DNA of 64,000 nt from Modestobacter italicus (GTDB taxonomy: Bacteria > Actinomycetota > Actinomycetes > Mycobacteriales > Geodermatophilaceae): positions 1 to 64,000 of the forward strand of contig NZ_JABGCJ010000002.1 of NCBI RefSeq assembly GCF_019799965.1, given 5' to 3'. The translations under genes and the position numbers were made by a program. A model generated the notes under the pieces. The model made no database searches, had not been told where the DNA came from, and was given only the letters and a program-made list of their open reading frames with translations. Shown in pieces: positions 41,108 through 49,352 of this stretch. Position 1 is the stretch's first letter, and the number at the start of each line of letters is the position of its first letter.

Positions 41108-41476
41108 TCAGCCCTCGACGGGGCACTGGAGGTTGATCGGGTTACCGTCCGGGTCGCTCACGTGGGCCACCCGCATGCCCCACGGCATGTCCGTCGGCCC
41201 ACCGGTGACCGAGCCACCGTGCGAGCGGACGGCGTCCAGGAGCGCGTCGACGTCCGCGACGTCGATGCCCAGCAGCACCCGGTTGCCGGCGGGCGGCTCG
41301 GCCTCCCGGATGAGCCCCAGCGCCGAGTCGCCGATGCGCAGGCTGAGGAAGAAGGGCGGGTCGCCGTCGTCCTCCGGCGGGGTCCGCTCGACCACCTGGG
41401 CGCCCAGGGCATCGACGTAGAAGTCCCGCAGGCGTTCCGGGTCGGCGGTGAGCACCATGGGCAGGATCGTGGGCAC
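41108..41476 (-). CDS. VOC family protein
   Basis: A 122-residue glyoxalase-fold protein. PERLRDFYVDALGAQVVE (about 13-30) is the first beta-alpha unit. LLGIDVADVDALLDAVRSHG and VAHVSDPDGNPINL form the second, with the usual DPDGN turn. The start is GTG 41476, preceded by AGGAGGAG; a longer frame to 41509 lacks one. It ends the minus-strand group that begins with the YciI gene (43099), after the sigma factor. Such VOC proteins often accompany ECF sigma/YciI pairs. Function unassigned. Confidence 0.83.
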   Translation of the reverse strand: MPTILPMVLTADPERLRDFYVDALGAQVVERTPPEDDGDPPFFLSLRIGDSALGLIREAEPPAGNRVLLGIDVADVDALLDAVRSHGGSVTGGPTDMPWGMRVAHVSDPDGNPINLQCPVEG

Positions 41477-41531
41477 GGGGTCTCCTCCTGGTCGGTCGTC
41501 TCGCAGCACCGACTCCGGGACGGCGCGGAAG

Positions 41532-42695
41532 TCATCGTCCCGGGCGTCCTGGGGAGTTGAGCCGGGCCGCCTGGCGCGTGAGGTGGTCGCGCTCGGCCGC
41601 GTTGCCCGCCCTCGCGGCCGCCTCGGCGTAGAGCCGCGCCGCCGTCGTCCGGTCGCCGTCCTTCTCGTGCAGGTACGCCTGGACGGCCACGAAGCGGGGG
41701 ACCGAGGCGTCCACCGAGGCGAGCGCCGCCAGGCCGGCGCGCGGACCGTCGGCCTCCCCGACGGCGACCGCGCGGTTGAGCCGCACCACCGGGCTGCCGG
41801 TCAGCCGGACCAGCTCGTCGTACCACTCCACGATCTGCACCCAGTCGGTCTCCGCGGCGGTGGGTGCGTCGGCGTGCAGCGCCGCGATCGCCGCCTGGGC
41901 CTGGTACTCGCCCAGCCGGTCCCGGGCCAGGGCGGCCTGCAGCACCTGGACTCCCTCGCTGATCAGCGCGGTGTCCCACCGGCGGCGGTCCTGCTCGGCG
42001 AGCGGCACCAGGCTGCCGTCGTCCGCGGTGCGAGCTGCCCGCCGGGCGTGGTGCAGCAGCATCAGCGCGAGCAGCCCCGCCACCTCCGGGTGGTCGACAG
42101 CGGCGGCGAGCTGCCGGGTCAGCCGGATCGCCTCCGCGGCCAGGTCGACGTCCCCGGAGTAGCCCTCGTTGAACACCAGGTACAGCACCCGCAGCACGGT
42201 CGCGACGTCGCCGGGGGAGTCGAACCGGATGCCGGAGACGGTGCGCTTGGCCCGGCTGATCCGCTGCGCCATCGTCGCCTCGGGCACCAGGTAGGCCGCG
42301 GCGATCTGCCGGGTGGTCAGCCCGCCGACGGCGCGCAGGGTGAGCGCCACCGCCGACGCGGGCGTCAGCGACGGGTGGGCGCAGAGGAAGTACAGCTGCA
42401 GCGTGTCGTCCGTCGAGGGCACGGGTCCGGACGGTGGCTCGTCGGCGACGGCCTCCTCCCGGCGACGGCGGGTGGTCTCCGCCCGGGTCGCGTCGAGGAA
42501 CTTGCGCCAGGCGACGGTGACCAGCCAGCCCTTCGGGTCCCGCGGCGGGGCGGCCGGCCAGCTGCGGACCGCCTCGACCAGCGCCTCCTGGACGGCGTCC
42601 TCGGCCGCCGCGAAGTCGGCTCCGCGGCGGACGAGGACGCCGAGCACGCCCGGCACCAGGCTCCGCACCAGGACGTCGTCCACCGGTGGGGTCAC
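41532..42695 (-). CDS. ECF sigma factor, ECF42-like (DGPF-associated)
   Basis: A 387-residue RNA polymerase sigma-70 factor of the extracytoplasmic type with a long C-terminal extension. The region 2 part is AAEDAVQEALVEAVRSWP (about 30-47). Region 4 is GGLTTRQIAAAYLVPEATMAQRISRAK (about 128-155). The remaining ~230 residues form the SnoaL-unlike, helical DUF6596 region (LVFNEGY, AEAIRLTRQL, TPEA-like WVQIVEWYDELVRLTGSPV) that marks ECF41/42-type sigma factors lacking an anti-sigma. GTG 42695 overlaps the stop of the YciI/DGPF gene, the diagnostic partner of group ECF42. Targets not visible. Confidence 0.88.
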   Translation of the reverse strand: MTPPVDDVLVRSLVPGVLGVLVRRGADFAAAEDAVQEALVEAVRSWPAAPPRDPKGWLVTVAWRKFLDATRAETTRRRREEAVADEPPSGPVPSTDDTLQLYFLCAHPSLTPASAVALTLRAVGGLTTRQIAAAYLVPEATMAQRISRAKRTVSGIRFDSPGDVATVLRVLYLVFNEGYSGDVDLAAEAIRLTRQLAAAVDHPEVAGLLALMLLHHARRAARTADDGSLVPLAEQDRRRWDTALISEGVQVLQAALARDRLGEYQAQAAIAALHADAPTAAETDWVQIVEWYDELVRLTGSPVVRLNRAVAVGEADGPRAGLAALASVDASVPRFVAVQAYLHEKDGDRTTAARLYAEAAARAGNAAERDHLTRQAARLNSPGRPGR

Positions 42696-43099
42696 TCGGT
42701 GATGGTGGGCGGCGCACCCAGGAACGGCCGCAGCTCCAGCCACTCGCGGATCGGCTCCCCACCCGGTCCGGGAGCGGCCGACAGCTCGCCGGCCAGCTCG
42801 ACGGCGCGCTCGTAGCTGTCGACGTCGATCACCATCCATCCGGCGATGAGGTCCTTGGTCTCGGCGAACGGCCCGTCGGTGACCGGCGGGCGGCCCTCGC
42901 CGTCGTACCGCACCCACACTCCCTCGGGAGCCAGGGCCTGCCCGCCGACGAACTCGCCGGTCTCGGTCAGCTTGGCCGCGAAGTCGTTCATGTACTGCAT
43001 GTGGGCCGAGACCTCGTCCGGCGTCCACTGGTCCATCGGCGCGCAGTCGAGCGACTTCGAGGTGCTGCGGTAGTGCTTGAGCATCAGGTACTTGGCCAT
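42692..43099 (-). CDS. YciI/DGPF domain protein
   Basis: A 135-residue protein of the YCII-related family. The name-giving DGPFAETKDLIAGWMVIDVD stretch lies at about 75-94, and an N-terminal KYLMLKHYRS strand precedes it. In actinobacteria these DGPF proteins pair with ECF42 sigma factors, as here with a GTGA overlap. The pair is thought to serve stress responses, but the catalytic role of DGPF proteins is unproven. First gene of the minus-strand operon DGPF-sigma-(VOC). Confidence 0.9.
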   Translation of the reverse strand: MAKYLMLKHYRSTSKSLDCAPMDQWTPDEVSAHMQYMNDFAAKLTETGEFVGGQALAPEGVWVRYDGEGRPPVTDGPFAETKDLIAGWMVIDVDSYERAVELAGELSAAPGPGGEPIREWLELRPFLGAPPTITE

Positions 43100-43156
43100 C
43101 GTGTTCCTCCTCGGCAGTGCGGCTCATCGTGGCCGCGGACACACCAGGGACGGAAC

Positions 43157-43200
43157 CGGCTCCCGGTTCTCGACATCGCCGTGCCGAGAACCGGGAGCCG
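43157..43200 (-). terminator. Terminator after flavin oxidoreductase gene
   Basis: A perfect 16-base stem: CGGCTCCCGGTTCTCG (43157-43172) and CGAGAACCGGGAGCCG (43185-43200), with a 12-base loop, seven bases past the oxidoreductase stop at 43207. Strong hairpin, no T-tract. It also stands upstream of the DGPF gene, so read-through into it is blocked. Confidence 0.8.
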
Positions 43201-43206
43201 TGGCCG

Positions 43207-44610
43207 TCAGTCCGGTCGGCCGTGGGCCTCCAGCAGTCGCAGCCAGACCTCGCTGATCGTCGGGTACGCGGGGACGGCGTGCCAGAGTCGGTCGACCGGC
43301 ACCTCGCCGACGATCGCGATGGTCGCGGAGTGCAGCAGCTCGGCGACGTCCTGACCGACGAACGTGGCACCGACGACGACGCCGCGGTCCTCGTCGACGA
43401 CGAGCTTGGCGCGACCGGCATAGCCGTCCGCCTGCAGCGCGGCGCCGGCGACGGAGCCGACGTCGTACTCGACCGCCCGGACGGCGAGCCCAGCGTCACG
43501 GGCGCGCGCCTCGGTGAGCCCGACGCTGGCGACCTCCGGGTCGGTGAACACCACGTGCGGCACCGCCGTGTGGTCGGCGGTGGCCGCGTGCCGGCCCCAC
43601 GGCCCGTCGTCGACGGGCCTGCCCTGCAGTCGCGCCGCGATCGCCTCGCCGGCGGCGCGCGCCTGGTACTTGCCCTGGTGGGTGAGCAGCGCCCGGCCGT
43701 TCACGTCGCCCACGGCGTAGAGCCAGTCGGTGCCCGCGACGCGCATCGTCTCGTCCACCTGCAGGCGCGCGGCCGGGTCGAGCCCGATCGTCTCCAGGCC
43801 CAGGCCGTCGGTGTGCGGCCGGCGCCCGGTGGCCACCAGCAGCTCCTCGGCATCCAGGACGGCGCCGTCCGGCAGGACGACGTGGACGACCCCGTCGGCG
43901 TCCCGGTCGACGCGGGTGGGTGTGACGCCCAGCCGCACGTCGGCGCCCTCGGCGGCCAGCGCAGCGGCGACGTGCTCGCCGACGAAGGACTCCTCCTGCT
44001 CCAGCAGCGAGCCGCGGGACAGCACGGTGACCTGCGAGCCCAGCGACGTGAACGCGAACGCCAGCTCGAGGCCGGCGACCCCGCCGCCGATCACGACGAG
44101 CCGCGGCGGGACGGCGTCGGCGGCGGTCGCCTCGCGCGTGCCCCAGGGGCGTGCGTCGGCGAGCCCGGGGACGGCGGGCAGCACCGGGACCGAGCCCGTC
44201 GCGAGGGCGACCGCCCGGGCCGTGAACACCTGGCCGTCCACCTCGACGGCGCCCGGGCCGGCGATGCGGCCGCGGCCGCGGATCAGGTCGATGCCCGCGG
44301 ACTCCAGCCAGCGGACCTGCCCGCTGTCGTCCCAGCCGCCGGTGAACGACGTCCGCCGGGCCAGCACGGCGCGGGCGTCGATCGGGCCGACGACCGCCTC
44401 CCGGGCCCCGGGCACCCGTCGCGCCGCACGGACGGCGTGCCCGCTGCGCAGCAGTGCCTTGGACGGCATGCACGCCCAGTACGAGCACTCACCACCGACG
44501 AGCTCGGACTCGACGACCGCGACCCGCAGGCCGCGCTTGGTCGCGTAGTCGGCGACGTTCTCCCCGACGGGGCCGCCGCCGACGACGATCAGGTCGTGGT
44601 CGGCGCTCAC
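43207..44610 (-). CDS. Pyridine nucleotide-disulfide oxidoreductase (Lpd-like)
   Basis: A 467-residue flavoprotein. FAD loop GGGPVGENVA is at 11-20. The redox pair is Cys42 and Cys47 in GGECSYWACMPSK, with a bulky SYWA between the cysteines instead of the LNVG of true lipoamide dehydrogenases. NAD(P) loop GGGVAGLELA is near 188. The dimerisation-domain end HAVPAYPTISE carries His-x-x-x-x-x-x-x-Glu in place of HAHPTLSE. Actinobacterial relatives act as quinone or mercury-type reductases; the substrate here is unknown. The GTG overlaps the stop of the DUF308 gene. It is probably controlled by the divergent TetR at 45298. Confidence 0.87.
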   Translation of the reverse strand: MSADHDLIVVGGGPVGENVADYATKRGLRVAVVESELVGGECSYWACMPSKALLRSGHAVRAARRVPGAREAVVGPIDARAVLARRTSFTGGWDDSGQVRWLESAGIDLIRGRGRIAGPGAVEVDGQVFTARAVALATGSVPVLPAVPGLADARPWGTREATAADAVPPRLVVIGGGVAGLELAFAFTSLGSQVTVLSRGSLLEQEESFVGEHVAAALAAEGADVRLGVTPTRVDRDADGVVHVVLPDGAVLDAEELLVATGRRPHTDGLGLETIGLDPAARLQVDETMRVAGTDWLYAVGDVNGRALLTHQGKYQARAAGEAIAARLQGRPVDDGPWGRHAATADHTAVPHVVFTDPEVASVGLTEARARDAGLAVRAVEYDVGSVAGAALQADGYAGRAKLVVDEDRGVVVGATFVGQDVAELLHSATIAIVGEVPVDRLWHAVPAYPTISEVWLRLLEAHGRPD

Positions 44611-45170
44611 GCCGTCCGCCGCAGCAGCGCGTTGAGGCGGACGGCGGAGACGAGGAAGAAGACGCCACCGAGGACGGCGTAGCCGCCCGCGCCGGCCATG
44701 CTGGTCGGGTCCTGGGCCGACTGCGCGATGAAGCCGGCGCCGGCCAGCACCGAGATGGCACCGCTCACGATCTGCGGCACCTGGCCGCCGGCGCTCCGGT
44801 GCAGCACCGCGGTGACCAGCTGGGTGATGCCGGAGGCCGCGGCCCACGCACCCCAGATTGCCAGCGCGGTGCTGATCGAGTCCGTCCCGGCCCAGCCGAG
44901 GGCGACGGCGACGACCAGGCTGACCAGCACGTTGCCCCACTCCGCCACGCGCGGGCCGGGCGCGTCGCCCTCGGCCCGCAGCTGCCAGAGGACAGCCGCC
45001 GCGTCGGCGAGGGGGTAGACGGCAAGGAGGGCGGCCAGCGACGGCCCGGGGTCGGGGGAGGTGCCGAGCAGGACCGCTGCCCAGACGACGGCGAAGACGG
45101 CGCGGAGGAGGTACAGGCGGCGCAGCGTCGCGATGAACGGCGACAGGGCCGGCGGGGCCAGGGTGGTCAT
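44607..45170 (-). CDS. DUF308/HdeD-like membrane protein
   Basis: A 187-residue membrane protein with six hydrophobic segments in short hairpins. LWQLRAEGDAPGPR and SGAISVLAGAGFIAQ sit where the HdeD/DUF308 repeats have conserved polar residues. The role of the family is unknown. First gene of a two-gene operon with the flavin oxidoreductase and divergent from a TetR regulator across a 127-base promoter with a partial palindrome (45211-45232). Confidence 0.75.
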   Translation of the reverse strand: MTTLAPPALSPFIATLRRLYLLRAVFAVVWAAVLLGTSPDPGPSLAALLAVYPLADAAAVLWQLRAEGDAPGPRVAEWGNVLVSLVVAVALGWAGTDSISTALAIWGAWAAASGITQLVTAVLHRSAGGQVPQIVSGAISVLAGAGFIAQSAQDPTSMAGAGGYAVLGGVFFLVSAVRLNALLRRTA

Positions 45171-45210
45171 CAGGGTTCTCTCTCGTGGGATCGAGCTGGT
45201 GAGCGGATGG

Positions 45211-45232
45211 GTAGAGTTACTAGTTCGTCTAC
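45211..45232. promoter_or_regulatory. TetR operator candidate
   Basis: A 22-base imperfect palindrome: GTAGA at one end and TCTAC at the other, with ACTAGT at the centre; 16 of 22 positions are symmetric. It is AT-rich against its surroundings and lies between the divergent DUF308 operon (start 45170) and tetR (start 45298). Size and symmetry fit a TetR-family dimer site. Confidence 0.6.
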
Positions 45233-45297
45233 CAAGGCGACCATAGACTCATCCGCGGCCCGGCGACAAGCACCGGGCGAGAACAGGAGCGCGAGAC

Positions 45298-45909
45298 GTG
45301 ACCAGCGAGGCTGCCGAACCGGCGACACGCGCCCCGTCGGGGTCGGCGACTAGGGCGCGCATCCTCGCCGCGGCGAACGAGCTGTTCTACGCGCAGGGCA
45401 TCCGGGCGACGAGCGCCGACCGAGTCATCGAGCAGGTCGGCATCACGAAGGTGACCTTCTACCGGCACTTCCGCACGAAGGCCGAGCTCGTCGTCGCCTA
45501 CCTCGAGCAGCAGGCCGCCGGTGAGCGCGCCTGGATCGAGGGGGAGCGCCGCCCGGACGACCCGCTGAGCTCACTGCGCGCGCTCGCCGCCGGCATCGGT
45601 GCCGCGAGCTGCGCCGCCGGGTTCCGCGGCTGCCCGTTCATCAACGCGGCGGCGGAGTTCTCCGACCCCGAGGACCCGGTCCGGAGCGTGGTCGCCGCGC
45701 ACCGCCGGTGGACGCTCGCGGCGTTCGCCGCCATCGCCGAGGACGCGGGCGTGGACGACGTCGACGCCACCGCGCGGCAGCTGATGATCGCGAGGGACGG
45801 GGCGATGGTGAACGGCTACCTCGACGACCCGTCGTCCGTGGCCGACGCCCTCGGCGCCACCTTCACCTCGATCCTCACGGCGGCTGCGCCGGCGCTCAGC
45901 GACGCCTGA
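45298..45909 (+). CDS. TetR family transcriptional regulator
   Basis: A 203-residue repressor. The helix-turn-helix (about 18-65) has ARILAAANELFYAQGIRATS and the recognition helix VGITKVTFYRHFRTKAELV in pieces. The C-terminal ligand domain has RGCPFINAAAEF near 110, a Cys-containing segment typical of the TetR_C_7-like group that includes redox or quinone sensors. It is divergent from the DUF308/oxidoreductase operon and very likely represses it through the palindrome at 45211. GTG start. Confidence 0.9.
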   Translation: MTSEAAEPATRAPSGSATRARILAAANELFYAQGIRATSADRVIEQVGITKVTFYRHFRTKAELVVAYLEQQAAGERAWIEGERRPDDPLSSLRALAAGIGAASCAAGFRGCPFINAAAEFSDPEDPVRSVVAAHRRWTLAAFAAIAEDAGVDDVDATARQLMIARDGAMVNGYLDDPSSVADALGATFTSILTAAAPALSDA

Positions 45910-46226
45910 CGTTCCCGGCTGTGCTCGCCGGGGACGGTGCTCGACGGGTGTCAGGGTGCGGCCGCGAACCACACGGTGCGGGTGGCCGGGTCAGCCGTCA
46001 CGACGCCCTCGCTCTTGTCGTCCCGCTGGCCTGCTGGCAGGAAGCGACGGGCGTGCGGAGATCCGGGTGCTCCTGGCCGTCGGGCATCGGGGGCCGTGCT
46101 CTCCGGCGGCCTGTCGACACGCCTCGAACATCTGTGGACCAAGCCCTGACCTGGGGATTCGCGTTGTGTGGCCTCCTCTTCGGCGGTACACTTCGAACAC
46201 ACGTTCGAACCGTGTCGGGAGGTGTC
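45910..46226. other. Intergenic region with SOS promoter
   Basis: A 317-base gap. On the minus strand an open end reading TADPATRTVWFAAAP stops at 45951. It looks gene-like but has no start or upstream domain, so it may be a gene remnant. The rest holds nothing recognisable until the LexA box at 46193, which belongs to the HNH gene starting at 46227. Confidence 0.4.
46193..46208. promoter_or_regulatory. LexA (SOS) box
   Basis: TCGAAC-ACAC-GTTCGA, a perfect match to the actinobacterial/Gram-positive SOS box TCGAAC-N4-GTTCGA, flanked by one more symmetric base on each side. It ends 18 bases before the GTG of the DUF222/HNH gene, so LexA would sit over the promoter or transcription start and induction by DNA damage is expected. 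Confidence 0.85.
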
Positions 46227-47429
46227 GTGAGCGAGTCGATGTCGGCTCTCGACGCCTTGGCGGCCGAGGAGCTGCACGGTCTGACGGACGGCGGCGTGCT
46301 CGACCGGATCGCCGAGTTGGTGGCCGTGCAGAACCGGGTCGCCGCGGAGCTGACCCGCACCGTGCGCCGCGCCGACACCACCCAGGCCGCTGAGCGTGAC
46401 GGGTTGAAGAGCATGCGCTCGTGGCTGATCGGGCACACCCGGCTGGCCCCGGCCGACGCCTCGCGGATCCTGCGGTCGGGGCGGGCCCTGGAGCACTTCC
46501 CGGCACTGTCGGCCAGGTTCGCCGAGGGGCTGGTGACCGCGGCGCAGGTGAACGTGGTGGCCGAGAAGGTGGGGGAGTCCGAGGTCGCCCGGGCAGCCGA
46601 GCAGGGCATCGACCTGGCCGCCTTCGATCAGGTGTGGGCGCAGGTGGCGGCCGAGTCGCCGCACCAGTCGCTGGTGGCTGCGGTGCAGGCGTTCGAGGAC
46701 GCGCTGGACCCCGACGGCCCGGAGCCCGACCCGACAGAGGGCCGTCGGCTGACGATCGCCACGCACGCCGACGGGAGCGTGACCGGCCGGTTCGACCTGG
46801 ATGCGGTGGGTGGGGAGAAGGTGCAGGCGGCGATCGAGTCGATCGTGCAGGCCGACCGCCCCAGGGGTGATGAGCGGACCCGAGCTCAGCAGAACGCCGA
46901 TGCCCTGGTGCAGCTGTGTGACAACCAGTTGGCCTCGGGCGACCTGCCGATCCTGCGCACGGTGAAGCCGCACGTGGTGGTGGGCATCGACCTCGACGAC
47001 CTGGTCGACCCCGCCACTGGGGCCAGGGCGGCGAGCACCGGGTTCGGGGCGACGATCTCCGCCGCCCGCGCCCGGTGGATCGCCTGCGACGCGAGCATCT
47101 CCCGCATCGTGATGGGCCCCGACGGCACCCCGCTGGACCTGGGCCGGCACCACCGCGTGGTCACCCCCGGCCTCCGCCGAGCGGTCGACCAGCGCGACAA
47201 GAGCTGCGTGTTCGCCGGTTGCGGCGCCCCGTCCTGGTGGTGCGACGTCCACCACCTCGTCCACTGGCTGCACGGCGGCGAGACCAACCTCGAGAACTCG
47301 GCGCTGTTGTGCGAACGGCACCACACGAAGGTCCATCACGGGTTCCGGGTCGAGCGAGATCCCGGCGGCCGATGGCGCACCTGGCGACCCGACGGCACCG
47401 AGATCCTCATCGGCCCCCTGATGGCCTGA
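46227..47429 (+). CDS. DUF222/13E12-type HNH endonuclease
   Basis: A 400-residue protein. The N-terminal DUF222 domain (about 10-300) has the typical ELHGLTDGGVLDRIAELV opening, SWLIGHTRLAPADASRIL and ATHADGSVTGRFDLD segments. The C-terminal HNH nuclease has CVFAGCGAPSWWCDVHH, HWLHGGETNLEN and LCERHH; the paired His, Asn and final HH are intact. This is the 13E12 repeat family, multi-copy in actinobacteria with an unclear role in DNA metabolism or mobility. The start GTG 46227 has GGAG upstream. The perfect LexA box in its promoter means SOS control; some mycobacterial 13E12 genes are damage-inducible as well (recalled knowledge). Confidence 0.9.
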   Translation: MSESMSALDALAAEELHGLTDGGVLDRIAELVAVQNRVAAELTRTVRRADTTQAAERDGLKSMRSWLIGHTRLAPADASRILRSGRALEHFPALSARFAEGLVTAAQVNVVAEKVGESEVARAAEQGIDLAAFDQVWAQVAAESPHQSLVAAVQAFEDALDPDGPEPDPTEGRRLTIATHADGSVTGRFDLDAVGGEKVQAAIESIVQADRPRGDERTRAQQNADALVQLCDNQLASGDLPILRTVKPHVVVGIDLDDLVDPATGARAASTGFGATISAARARWIACDASISRIVMGPDGTPLDLGRHHRVVTPGLRRAVDQRDKSCVFAGCGAPSWWCDVHHLVHWLHGGETNLENSALLCERHHTKVHHGFRVERDPGGRWRTWRPDGTEILIGPLMA

Positions 47430-47693
47430 CGCGGGTCCGATCTCCGGGCGTCCGGCAGCGCCCAACGCGCCCGGACAGCGGCGCGCTGCGTCGGGCCACG
47501 ACACCGATCAGCGTCGGAACCGCCGCTCCGGGGCTCGGTCGCGCCTCGGAACCCGGTTCGCAACGCTCACCGGCAGCGGTTGCGGGCGCTGCCTGACCAG
47601 GAGAGCCTGTCCCCGGCGCGACTCGTGATCATGCTGCGGGGAGCGGGGGGACCAGGCACCACGGCTCTGTCGTCGACGCTCGGGAAGCCACCC
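47430..47693. other. Intergenic region before M48 gene
   Basis: 264 bases without a supported gene. The frame of the M48 protease is open back to 47580, but that part has no family sequence and the ATG at 47694 is preferred. No hairpin or repeat stands out. Confidence 0.5.
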
Positions 47694-49352
47694 ATGACCG
47701 GCTACGTGCTCCGCCACTCCGCCATCTCGCTCACCCTGCTCGGAGCGCTGCTCGCTGCCGGCGGGGGCGTTCTCCTGCTCCTCGGTGCGCCCCTCTGGGT
47801 GCCGATCGTGCTGGCCGTCGTGGTCGTCGCCGCGCAGTACGCGATCGCCCCGTACCTCATCCAGTGGCTCATCCCCGCCACCCGGATCGCCTGGACCGGC
47901 GACCGCTACGACACCGACCACGAGGTCGGTGCGCTCGTCGCCCGGCGCTGCGCCGAGGCCGGCGTCCGCCCGGTGCGACTCGGCATCGTCGACGACGGCA
48001 CGCCCAACGCCTTCACCTTCGGGCACACCCGCGGCAACGCCCGGATCTACGTGACCCGCGGACTGCTGGAGCGCCTCGACGAGCGTGAGCTGGACGCCGT
48101 CGTCGCCCACGAGGTCGGCCACGTGCGGCAGAACGACGTCGTCGTGATGGCGATCGCCGGCACCGTGCCCGTCGTCCTCTACTACGTGTACCTATCCCTG
48201 CGGAGCAGCAACAACGCCAACACGGCGATCCCCGCGGTGATCGGGTTCCTCGGCTACCTGCTGTCCCAGCTGGTGGTCCTCTCGCTGAGCCGGGCACGGG
48301 AGCTGGGGGCCGACCACTACAGCTGCTCTGTCACCGGGCACGGCGACGCGCTCTGCTCCGCCCTGGTCAAGATCGGCTACGGCATGGGCCAGGTGGACGC
48401 CGAACGGGCGGCCGCCGCGCACGAGGCCAAGCAGAGCAAGCAGAAGGAACGGCAGAAGGAGCTGGCCAAGGAGGACCGGCGGCACCAGCGGGTGCGGGCC
48501 GTCGGGGTGCTCGGCATCGCCGACCAGGCGCAGGGTGCCACCGTGCTCGCCGCCCGGGAGCGCGGGCTCGAGCCGATGGAGGTGATCGGCGCCCTGCGCT
48601 GGGACACCTGCAACCCCTGGGCCCGCTTCACCCAGCTCTTCAGCACCCACCCGCTGATCGTGCGGCGGATCGCGTCCCTGGAGGACAGCGGACTGCCCGG
48701 TGCCCCGCAGCGCTGGAGCGCGCGGGCGGTGGCCGAGTCGTGCGAGGGCCCTGAGCTCGCCCGGGCGCGGCGCCGCTTCTGGCTGGAGCTCCCGGTGCGG
48801 TACCTGCCGTTCATCGCCCTGCTCGTCGGCGCCGTCGCCTGGGGTCTGGACGACTGGCTGCTGCTCGCCCAGGCCGCCACCGTCGGCGGCGCGGCGCTGT
48901 TCGTCCGCACCGCCTTCGCGCGGCCGCTCGGGCCGAGCCGACCCCAGGCCCGGGTCACCGAGCTGCTCACCAGGCTCGACGCCAGCCCGGTCACCGGCCT
49001 GCCCGTCGAGCTGCGCGGGCGGGTGATCGGCCGCGGCACCCCGGGCTACGCGCTCAGCCCCGACCTCGTCGTCCAGGACGAGTCGGGGTTCGTGCCGGTG
49101 CTGTACCTGCAGCCGTGGCCCTTCGCGCGCAGCCTCTTCGGCCTGCTCCGGGTGCCCGACCTGCTGGACACCGACGTCGTGGTCCGCGGCTGGTACCGGC
49201 GCAGCCCCGCCCCCGTGCTGGAACTGCGCGAGCTCGTGCCCGACCGCGGTGCGCGCGTCCGCGGCTTCCAGTGGGTCGCTGCCTACGCGGTCTCGGTCCT
49301 CATCGCCGCTGCCGGCGGGGCCGCCTGGTTGCTCCTCTCACTGGGCGCCTGA
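47694..49352 (+). CDS. M48 family metallopeptidase, HtpX-like, with long C-terminal part
   Basis: A 552-residue membrane protease. Two N-terminal helices come first (about 12-60). The zinc motif HEVGH is at 139-143 with active Glu140. Two helices follow (about 150-205), then the third ligand in SRARELGAD. All HtpX catalytic parts are present. Unlike HtpX (about 290 residues), there is a charged Lys/Glu/Gln segment near 240-265 (EAKQSKQKERQKELAKED), then two more helices and a C-terminal beta-rich domain (about 430-530, RGRVIGRGTPGYALSPDLVV), and a last helix. Membrane protein quality control is the family role. The 3' end overlaps the convergent XRE gene by 70 bases. Confidence 0.87.
   Translation: MTGYVLRHSAISLTLLGALLAAGGGVLLLLGAPLWVPIVLAVVVVAAQYAIAPYLIQWLIPATRIAWTGDRYDTDHEVGALVARRCAEAGVRPVRLGIVDDGTPNAFTFGHTRGNARIYVTRGLLERLDERELDAVVAHEVGHVRQNDVVVMAIAGTVPVVLYYVYLSLRSSNNANTAIPAVIGFLGYLLSQLVVLSLSRARELGADHYSCSVTGHGDALCSALVKIGYGMGQVDAERAAAAHEAKQSKQKERQKELAKEDRRHQRVRAVGVLGIADQAQGATVLAARERGLEPMEVIGALRWDTCNPWARFTQLFSTHPLIVRRIASLEDSGLPGAPQRWSARAVAESCEGPELARARRRFWLELPVRYLPFIALLVGAVAWGLDDWLLLAQAATVGGAALFVRTAFARPLGPSRPQARVTELLTRLDASPVTGLPVELRGRVIGRGTPGYALSPDLVVQDESGFVPVLYLQPWPFARSLFGLLRVPDLLDTDVVVRGWYRRSPAPVLELRELVPDRGARVRGFQWVAAYAVSVLIAAAGGAAWLLLSLGA

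Noticed and set aside
45951-46030. C-terminal gene fragment on the minus strand (ends TVWFAAAP)
   Set aside because: The end looks protein-like but upstream the frame turns into low-complexity antisense of the HNH gene; there is no start or recognisable domain.
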